Of a stretch of 64,000 nucleotides of DNA, positions 55,776 to 64,000 are shown in pieces. Location of the stretch: contig OX381705.1 of NCBI GenBank assembly GCA_947462335.1, positions 5,322,703 through 5,386,702 on the forward strand. The letters run 5' to 3'. The notes below the pieces were generated by a model that ran no database searches, was not told the origin of the DNA, and saw only the letters and a program-made list of their open reading frames with translations. Both the position numbers and the translations under genes were made by a program. Each line of letters opens with the position of its first letter. Positions within the stretch are counted from its first letter, which is position 1. This DNA comes from Harmothoe impar. Taxonomy: Eukaryota; Annelida; Polychaeta; Phyllodocida; Polynoidae.

Positions 55776-58596
55776 TTACATGAAACATGTGTCAATATCT
55801 ACTTTAATTGCCTTTTTAAAACTAGAAAGGTCTTCTATTAAAGTATATTTAGACTTCAAGTTATTCCAGCTAGAAATGGCATGGTATAAGGCGCTTCTCA
55901 ACACAATCGGTTTGAGGGTGGGTGGGACCAGCAACCTGAGCCCATCATGTCTTCGAGTTGGGATATTTCTATTGTCTATATATTTGGGTAGTTTTGATAA
56001 TGAAAAGGCATAAAAAAGTAAGTGAATCTTTCATCTTTTATCTAATTTAAGGCATTTACTTGCTATATGGGTTTGTTCTGTAGTCATAGAGGGATTTTTT
56101 TCTAATTTAACTTTATAAACTATACGTAGGGATTTGTTCTGGATGTACTGTAGTTGCTGGCTCTCACCCACATTGTACCTGTCCCACATGTAGTCTACAT
56201 AATCAAAAGTAGGCAATACCATGGTGTTGTATATTAAAAGAGCAATTTCCTTATCCACAAAATTTCTAATATTAGCCAATTGATGCACCTTATTGCGTAG
56301 ATTATTACTAACATTTTTCCTGTGTGCAAAGAATTTCATCTCGGGGTCTATAACAAGTCCCAGATACTGGAAGTCATAAACACGCTCTATTATAACCCCG
56401 TTAAGCCTAAAGACAGGTCTAACATTATTAACATTATGGAACAACATCCATTTGGTCTTTTTTTCATTAATGGTTAGACTATTGATTACACACCATGAGG
56501 ACAAGGCTATTAGGGCTTCATGCATACAATTCTCCTGAGTCACGGCATCAAATGACGGCATCATCCGCATAGAGTGTAATATCGTAATTATATAAATCAG
56601 GTAAAGAATTAATATATATAGAGAACAGTACAGGGCCTAGTACGGACCCCTGTGGTACGCCATAGGTGATGGGTAATAGACTAGAAGTAATATTATTAGC
56701 TATAACACATTGTGATCTACCAGTCAAGTAACTCCTAAACCACCTGCATGTATTTTCGCTAAGTCCAAAATCTGAAATTTTCTGAATTAAAATTAAATGT
56801 GATACAGTATCAAAAGCTTTCTTATAATCTAGGTACAAAGAAAAGGTGGGTTTATTAATTATAATATTATCTAATACATTATTAATGTGTGCGCTAATAG
56901 CCGACTGCGTCGAGTGAAATTTTCTATATCCATGCTGGTGGTCAGTCAACAAGTGGTAAATACTCATATGGTTTTGAAGCCTGTTACATATTATTTTTTC
57001 GAAGATCTTACCAGGGGTAGCTAATAGACTTATAGGCCTGAGGTCATTAACATCTAAAGAGTTGGGTTTTTTAGGTAGCGGTACCACAGTGGCCGTCTTC
57101 CAGCTCGCGGGGAAAATACATTTTCGTATACATTTATTATACAAACACAGGATCACATCAGCAATAGCTAGAAAGGCGTCTTAAATTATAAAGCTCTTAA
57201 TATTCTTAATAGCAGATGGCTTGCTGATATTAATTGCTTTTATTAACTTAATTAGTTCTAAATAGCCAACAGGGTATAACAGGTCACAGTCATTCAGCGG
57301 TGCGTTGACATTTCTGTTTCCTGTGTACGGTACTAAGGGTGGTAAATTATTAGCTTGCTTTTGACCAATAGTGGAAAAAAATTCATTGACATATTTAGCA
57401 CATTGGTCTGATGCTATGAGGTCACCACCGCCTCTCTCTCTCAGCTTCAGGAGGGTCGACGCTGCTTTTACCGGTAGCAGTTTTCTGATCCCTGCCCAGA
57501 ATTTGACAGGGTCATCCTTTCTGTGATCTAAAAGTAAATTAATTTTCTCTTTCCTACTATTAAATATTAAAACTTCTACATTATTTCTATGAAAGGTGGC
57601 AATTTGCCAATTATCTTGAGTTTTATTTCTCCTAACCCTCCTGAAGGCATCATCTCTTTCTCGCATGGCGTTTATGACAATAGCTGTCATCCACTCGGGT
57701 GTATAGACAGGGATAGTGAGCATTTTCATAGGGCAGTCAATATCTAAATAATCTTGTATAATAATTAGTACTTTGCTCCACATAGCATCAGGGTCCTCAG
57801 TATCTATTACGTCACGCCAATCGTGTTGCTGTAATCTATTCTTAAAATTAAAAAAGTCATATTTCCTATAAGAACGAGCCTGAATTGTCTTTTTCACAAT
57901 TTTAGTGCGTTTACATTTGATAATTAGAAATATAGGACTGTGGTCTGAGATGTGGAAGTCTAAAACCCCCGATTGTGATACATTATGAATATTAGTATAA
58001 ATGTGGTCAATAAGAGACCCTGAGACAAGGCGAGTGGGTGACGTAATAAGCTGAAATAGGCCCCTTTCAGTACAGAAATTGTCTACATTAGACTCTTCAA
58101 CATCTTTGTCATTAAACAAGTTGACATTAAAATCCCCCATTATTATTATTTTCCTGTTTTTGGATACCGGGGTTAATAGTGTACTTAATCTATTATAAAT
58201 TGCTGCCTTATCTACATCGTGGTCAGGAGGCCTATAACACACGTATACTTTATATTTTATAATACCAACTAGAATGTTTACACACAGTATTTCGTATTCT
58301 CTATTTATACTAGATGACTCCACATCAACTTCAATTACATAAGTATCTCGACAGTACAACATGAGCCCTCCAGCATTTTTGTTTATGGTAGGGCGACGAT
58401 CCAATCTCACAAACTGGTAGCCAGGTATTAGCATGTCCAAATCAGGTGTCGACAGCTGGAGCCACGACTCACAAACTCCGATGATATCACTATTAATAGT
58501 TAAATCAGATGTACTTTTTTTCTTATATATGCTCCTAGCGTTCATACATGTTACTAGAAGACCTTTTTCGTCATTTAATTCATGTAAAAATGCCAT
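55776..58596 (-). pseudogene. LINE B ORF2 (APE/RT), broken
   Basis: It starts at ATG 58,596. The endonuclease part has CMNARS, GVCESWL, YRPPDHD, GDFNVNLF and SDHSPIF. The RT part has RPISLLATPGK, LDYKKAFDTVS, GVPQGSVLGP and YADD. The frame is interrupted by an in-frame TAA at 57,181-57,183, a frameshift near 56,560 just after YADDAV, and an in-frame TGA at 56,031-56,033. RT-tail sequence (RSALYHAISSWNNL, then FKKAIK) continues after that to a TAA at 55,776. Three separate lesions make this copy non-functional, though all catalytic motifs are still readable. Confidence 0.88.
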
Positions 58597-59370
58597 GTCT
58601 ATAAGAACCAATGGGACAATATACTACCGGTATGATGAGGGTGATATGGCTGATTCCTAGTATGACAAGGTGATCGAATGTATCTCTAGCTATATTGGTG
58701 TTCATGACAGCCGGGTGTGCCCCAGGAATCAACATGTAATTCGTTATTACTAAGTAATATGAAAAAGATTATACATGATATGTTTTAACACGCGAGTAGA
58801 CCTATAATTAAAGCATATATAATAGAAAGATAAAACTATCACAACTGGTATATTTTATATAAAACCAACAAGAGAAGAAATACATGTAAGACTTTGTATC
58901 AAAATCATTTGATTTTCTTCCGCTGTTTTACTGTGTATACACTATACAATGTAGAGACCATATCCTCTTTAGCGTCTGGATGCTATAAGTGTACATAGAG
59001 CCTGTGGCTAGTCGCCCCCTCACTGGGTCAGTCGGTCATCTGTATCATGTTGATTTCACTTATAGTTGTTCAAATCAGACCAGGGCAGTTAACCCTCTGG
59101 GCCTGCACGGGGTGAGACCGTAGGAGGACAGTTTTACCTCCTCTTGTTATTATAGCCTTTAGCTGTTATATAAGGAGTATGATGAGCTCTGAGCTTTACA
59201 AAAGGCATATTGTCGTTATACATATTAAAAATTATGCGTGTTTACATGTTTTAAATTATGTTACTGTAATGTACACAGCTAGACATAGTATAATATTTAG
59301 TACATTAGTATGAGTGACTTATGTATACATTGAGGGATGTTGACCTTTAAAGCCAGACGAGTACCGGTAA
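58597..59370 (-). other. LINE B spacer between ORF1 and ORF2
   Basis: About 770 bp of AT-rich DNA without a recognisable domain in any frame. Unlike LINE A, no SGNH-hydrolase sequence is visible here. The long inter-ORF spacer is common to both elements. Confidence 0.6.
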
Positions 59371-60876
59371 TCATTTTTTCCTACCACTATTGAACAGACT
59401 TGCCAAATGCTGACGCAGCTTTTTGGACTCTTTACCCTCCTTGGTTTTAGAGTTAATTTCAACCTCTTTTGTAGCAGGTATTGAAGCACCCAGAGACGTA
59501 CTCGTAGTAGTACTCGTATCTAGATGTGCATGTCTTTGGCTACGTCTGGGCAGAGGAGTAACTACGTGTGGTGAGAAAACGATAGGGATGGGTCCAGTAG
59601 TTGTTGGTGTTGATGTGAGTTGATCTTGTTGTTGTTGCCCCTGTCGTTGTTGCCGCTGTTGACTCATGTCAAGTTGTTGTTGCTGTAACATGGCTATAGT
59701 CAATGTGGCTTTGGGGGTCACTACCGGAGAGTCACTTATAGGTGCATCAGGTCTGTCTCTGGGGCGATCTGGTTGCTGCTGCTGTTGCTGCTGTTGTTGC
59801 TGCTGTTGTTGCTGCTGTTGGTGTTGTTGTTGCCCTGGTTGTTGCTGGGGTTGCTGTTGTGGTTGCTGTTGTTGCTGTTGTTGCTGTTGGCCGGTTGGGA
59901 TCGTTGCGTCACCAGCTGCTGCAGTAGCACTCGTGGAGGGAGCCGAGGTGGGCGTGGTCACTGTTGTTGTTCTGGAGGGGGGCGTGGCACTTTTCTGAGC
60001 GTGTTGTGGTAGAGGTAGGCCAAGTCCCGCGTCAACTACTGCTAAGGCAACCCTATCATTGGGAGAAAGGGGATTTTTGCCTTTATATGTTCCATTGAGA
60101 ACAGCCTTGGATTTTAGGCCCCCCCCCCCGGCCCCCCAAAAAATGTCACTCGTGGCTTCCAGAAGCACTCTGTTGCCAGACATCTTCAGGGCTTCTTTGA
60201 GCTTAGGGTTCTGGGTGTACTTAAGAACGTTCAGGTCATGGAGGTGAGCCTCGTCGTGGTTTCTCCATTGGGGGCAATCTATTTGCTTGGCAATGTTTTT
60301 AGCCTTCAGCGGGGTATAGGCATCCATTATGTCCTGGCACTTGTCCTTTCTACCTGCGAAGTCAGCCTTTTCCCAGCTAAGGGCTTGCTCCACTGAGCTA
60401 AAGGTCCTCCCATTTTTCTCAATTTTACAGCCATAAAAATTGGATAAAGGGGCCAGATCGGAGTGATAGGCTACAAAAGCATCAGTTACCAGCGTTCTCG
60501 TGTTAGCTAGTTTGAGCTCGTCAGGTAACTCACTCAGGTCAGCATGCGCATAGTATTTACCAGCGTATATGAGCCCTCTGCCTCTAGGCCTTACGTCCAG
60601 TTTGGATTCAAATGCAAGTTTCGAGATTGCTTGAATGTCTGCCTTTTGTTTGTGTACCTCATTGTTCGTATCCTCACTGATGTATATAGCCTTATAGTCT
60701 TGCATTTTGTTGAGCACCCCTTTTTTTGTAAGGATTTTATCCCTGCTAAAACTTCTAAGCATTACGACCATCATTTTCCTTGCTTTTGCAGTGGGGGGCC
60801 CCTGCCTGTATACAAGGTCGATATCGTACTCTTCGAGCTCAGGGTCTACAATTTTCAGAAATAGGTATGCTCCCAA
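59371..60876 (-). pseudogene. LINE B ORF1, 5'-truncated: RRM remnant, NADAR, poly-Q
   Basis: 501 readable codons with no ATG at the 5' end; a stop codon lies immediately upstream, so the copy is truncated in the RRM-like domain. Residues 1-85 match the second half of a LINE ORF1 RRM (VYRQGPPTAKARKMMVVM, then IYISEDT). Residues ~133-272 are a NADAR domain: APLSNFYG, FSSVEQAL..EK, I.DAYTPLKAK, LK.SGNRVLLEAT, and DIFWGAG. The conserved final helix (LG..LM..R) is not evident. Residues ~325-375 are a poly-Gln/Pro stretch and the tail is basic (GKESKKLRQH). There is no internal stop, so NADAR is conserved in frame. Confidence 0.83.
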
Positions 60877-63800
60877 TTAGTTAGTTTTGAGACAGAAGCT
60901 CAAACAGGGAGCAGGGAAGGCAGAAGGGAAGGAAACAGTGATTTTGAAAGCTAGCATTAAAAATGGAATTCACTATAGCAGATTTCTACTTTGATGAAGC
61001 CCTGCTTAAGCCTTGCTGAAAAATCCTCTGGAGCAATTAAATTTGTGAAATGCACATTTTTTGTCGGATAAAAAATAAAAAGACAAGAATGCATGAACAA
61101 ATGAAAGGAGCAAAGAAGACTCGGGAAGGGTGTGTGAAAGGGTTTCATTGTGGTGGGTGATTGATGTGTGTCCTGTCCTTAATCTGCTGCATACAACACG
61201 CCGATTGAGAAATGTACCATGTAAAGCTCTTTCACTTTTGATGGATGGGCCGATGTCAATACCACCTACCTCTACACCTTATTGTGGCCGATGCCCACCA
61301 GCCACATCAACATACTGAATCTGAATTTGGATGTAGAGGTTTGGGCAACCAACAAATATTTCAAAATGTATAAACAGCCTTTACTACTTATTGATATTCC
61401 ACTTAACAAGTAGGAAAGTGGCTGTTGGGAATCTGGTGGTGCAGCTGGTAGGGGTAAGGCTGGGGGCTTATGGTGTCGTGATTGCACTCTCTGAGTGGCT
61501 GGTATGGAATGTATATTACAAAAAGGGGAAAGCAAGGCAAGGAAGGAAGGAAACAGAGTAAGGGAATGAAGCAAGGAAAGGGTAGTTGGAGAGTAATAGA
61601 AACGATGTGACTTGAATGGCACAGAATTCATAACCAGGCAGGCTGCCAGTACTTTATCCTCGGCAATGAGAGGTCTTGTTGGCAGTCACCTTCCACTGCA
61701 TCTAGCTACATGAACATATGCAGGGGTTACAGGGCAGGGCATGATAGTAAGTGGTGGTACACCAAAAATTCGAGAGTCAAATATATAGACAGAGGGTCCA
61801 CAATGATCTTTCTGAAAGACAGGTTTCTCCTTGAGTAGTCCAGAAACCAGGAGTTTAGACTGATTAGAGTGGATCTCTGTACTTATCTGATTTGAATATA
61901 GATTGATTCCATTCGAAAATAACAACTAAAAAGATTGGTTTCACAGTTCTATTGTGGACAATGGAGCCTTAGAGAATGAGATCCAGTTTCTCCATGGGGG
62001 CGTGAAGAACAGCCTATCCAATACAAAGCAATGCTGAAGTTGTTTCTCCACCTGAAATAAAATATTGGCTGACCGCTCCCATTCCCGTTTATCAGCAGAT
62101 ATGCTCGCTGGCTGGCTGTTTTGGCACCTCAGGGAGCGTGGTCTGGTCACCTTCTACTACACCTAGCCATGTGTGTATATTATGAGTTTCTAAGTTGGGT
62201 GGACATGACGGTAGGTGGTAGCGGGAGATGAGTATATGTTATTGGCTGTGGGTCCCCAGTCTCCTTTACCATTTGGGATGTCCGCTAGATGGGTGTTTTG
62301 GAGCCTCTAGGATTCCATGGTCTTTTAGACATGGAAGAAAAAACGCAGTCATACCCTCTACTCACTTTTACTTGGTTACACTTCCCCTGGCTGACCACTC
62401 CACCAGTAGCTCACCCACTATCCCACAGTCACCAAGACCCTGAGAAAGACACTCTAAAGGTCTCACAAAATGATGGAACTGTCTGAGGCATGTCTAGCAG
62501 TCATCAGGTAGTGTGAACCACAGTCACTGGTTAGCCAGTTCTTGTCACATGCCTGATGGATATCAGAATAAGGCAGAGGTCTCCAAATAAATCTTTGCTT
62601 TGATTCTTTGCTTCAATTATCTCTCTGTCCCTTATCTCCTCCCTTTTCCTGCTTCCTGAGCTCCATTTCCTGAACCACCTCCAAATAATACCTGATGTCC
62701 TAGACCTTCAATATCTATGCACCACGCTATGACCCATAGATTACCACCCACCACCTTACCCTTACTGACCCAAGAAAGATATACATCCTTCTTGGCATGC
62801 AAACCCCTAGTTGACCCCACACCCCCATCTCTTGAAGCCCCTACCCCATCACACACCCCATGCTTCCTACAACAACCCTATTGGTTTCTTGCTCCTTTCA
62901 AGTCACCTAAATCAGTGTCTCACTTCTTTCATAGTTTTGAATATAAAAAAAACACTAGCCCCCTCATACTCACTGCAATACCTCTGTCCACACCTACTCC
63001 TATCCCCACCACGAGCTTGTAAGATAGATCATTGCTGCAGACCACTCAGTGTGAACCCTTGCATCTACAAGCACAGTCAGGAGCTAACACACTTGGTAAG
63101 ATGCTCCAGAAACATGGGGAAAGATCTAAGCCTAGAGTGGTCGAATGGGGCTAGTGGTGAACAGGTATATACTGTGGTATTCTGTGGTATAAAAGTCACA
63201 TATAGCACATAGTGTTTTAGCCGATCATTCATTATAGCTCACTTCAGTGTGGTGTTAAAATGTCTCATTCACGGACAGCATGATGCTTGTATAAGTCTTC
63301 TCATGTAATGGGGAAATGCAGAAGTCATGTAGAAGCCATTGATATTGCCTCTTTCCACCGGATAACTTTTTTTCATGCATTGAGGATGCCATCCTTTCCC
63401 TCACAGTGTAACAACAGTGTGAAGCCATACATCTTTGATGACTGTGAGGAGCCACTCTAGAAGACTTCTGTACACATTAGGGTAACAAGCTACCAGCTCG
63501 GACACCAATGGATACCTATAATACTATGAAACCACCTTATGGAGGAAAATCTCCCGTAACAGCATCCATTAGTAGCGTGTAAGCCAAGCCATTTCCGACT
63601 GCCAAATTAAAGGTTTGGTCGCCACCATGATTTTTAGATAGCTTTTTGGATGGGGTATTAGAAAATATGAGGTGGCCTTGCCTCAGGAGTAGCTTAAGGT
63701 CAGGGCAGGGCTTCAAGGTCAGAGAATTTTAGAAAAATCTGAAATTTATTGATTCACATATGCAAGTCAAAAGTCACTTTAAATTTGAATTTTCCAACAA

Positions 63801-64000
63801 ATAAAATATCAACAGCATACTACTCATTCAGGGCAACACAAAAAAAAAATTCAAAAAAAATTCTCAAGGTCAACATCATTTTATTCAAGGTCGATCTCAG
63901 AAAAGTGACTTTCTCTTAAAACGGTTACCTTTCAACTCTTATAGATTCCTCAAAAATATCCAGACATTCGCCATTATGCATCAGGGAATACCTACATAGT
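60877..64000. other. gene-free DNA, mostly diverged repeats
   Basis: No gene is supported. The part at 61,160-61,420 matches 52,500-52,800, and 61,630-63,490 is copy B of the long repeat at 15,030-17,105. The final ~400 bp (63,600-64,000) is AT-rich without recognisable content. Confidence 0.55.
61630..63490. repeat. long diverged repeat, copy B
   Basis: Collinear with 15,030-17,105. Shared words include CTAGC-ATGTGTGTATATTATG-GTTTCTAAGTTGGGTGGACATG, CTTTTACTTGGTTACACT, AATGATGGAACTGTCT, CTTGGCATGC-AACC-CTAGTTGACCCC, and GGGAAATGCAGAAGTCATGTAG. Direction is the same in both copies. Some part also recurs at 53,500-53,590. Confidence 0.65.

Larger units (their letters stand above)
55706..60876 (-). 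mobile_element. decayed non-LTR retrotransposon with NADAR ORF1 (LINE B)
   Basis: A 5'-truncated ORF1 (ORF ends abruptly at 60,876 with no ATG) is followed after ~770 bp by an ORF2 broken by two stops and a frameshift. A GATGA microsatellite at 55,706-55,728, about 50 nt beyond the ORF2 stop, may be the 3' terminal repeat. It is diverged from LINE A but has the same order and the same NADAR domain in ORF1. 5' truncation is usual for LINE copies. Confidence 0.82.

Noticed and set aside
59666..60012. Poly-Cys and poly-Leu open frames on the plus strand
   Set aside because: Antisense shadows of the poly-Gln region of LINE B ORF1.
1..64000. CRISPR array or bacterial operon
   Set aside because: Repeats are not regularly spaced with unique spacers, and all coding content is of eukaryotic mobile-element type.

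Overview
This window is metazoan nuclear DNA from a repeat-rich invertebrate genome. It carries tRNA-like Pol III boxes, many old interspersed repeats at moderate similarity, MITEs with TA target sites, CR1/L2-like retrotransposons, and a virus-like Polinton (Maverick) element. I cannot fix the species; a marine invertebrate (cephalochordate, hemichordate or lophotrochozoan) fits best. I found no host protein-coding gene that I can support. Every convincing coding region belongs to one of three large mobile elements.

Layout. 1-28,300: gene-poor DNA with diverged repeats, tandem duplications and fold-back elements, the clearest being a 151-bp palindrome at 13,440-13,590, a tRNA-like sequence at 14,641-14,716 and a TA-flanked MITE at 27,543-27,722. 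28,320-34,443 (minus strand): a non-LTR retrotransposon whose ORF1 carries an RRM-like domain, a proline-rich linker and a NADAR (YbiA-like) domain. A separate SGNH-hydrolase ORF follows, then ORF2 with AP-endonuclease and reverse transcriptase. 34,444-40,996: gene-free DNA. 41,003-51,541: a complete 10.5-kb Polinton-type element with ~395-bp terminal inverted repeats, AG termini and a perfect 6-bp target duplication (TACAGA). 51,548-55,700: gene-free DNA. 55,706-60,876 (minus strand): a second, diverged and 5'-truncated non-LTR retrotransposon. It again has a NADAR domain in ORF1, here followed by a poly-Q tail, and its ORF2 is broken by two in-frame stops and one frameshift. 60,877-64,000: gene-free DNA that is largely a diverged copy of 15,030-17,105.

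How the genes work together. In the Polinton-like element, the leftward genes run in a tight cluster: A32-type packaging ATPase, small amphipathic protein, conserved element protein, DDE integrase with chromodomain, penton-like minor capsid candidate, pX-like basic protein, jelly-roll capsid candidate, adenain-like protease, and a small Cys-rich protein. Near the right end lie an unrecognised leftward 227-aa protein and a rightward alanine-rich/Cys-tailed protein with its own TATA box. This is a virion-making and integrating set, but no protein-primed DNA polymerase B is visible, although ends and target duplication are intact. In the retrotransposons, RRM plus NADAR (and SGNH in one) would form the RNA-binding ORF1 protein beside the ORF2 endonuclease/RT.

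The most interesting points are the recurrence of NADAR, a domain of NAD/ADP-ribose chemistry, in ORF1 of two different LINEs in one window, and the short capsid-encoding Polinton-like element without a polymerase.
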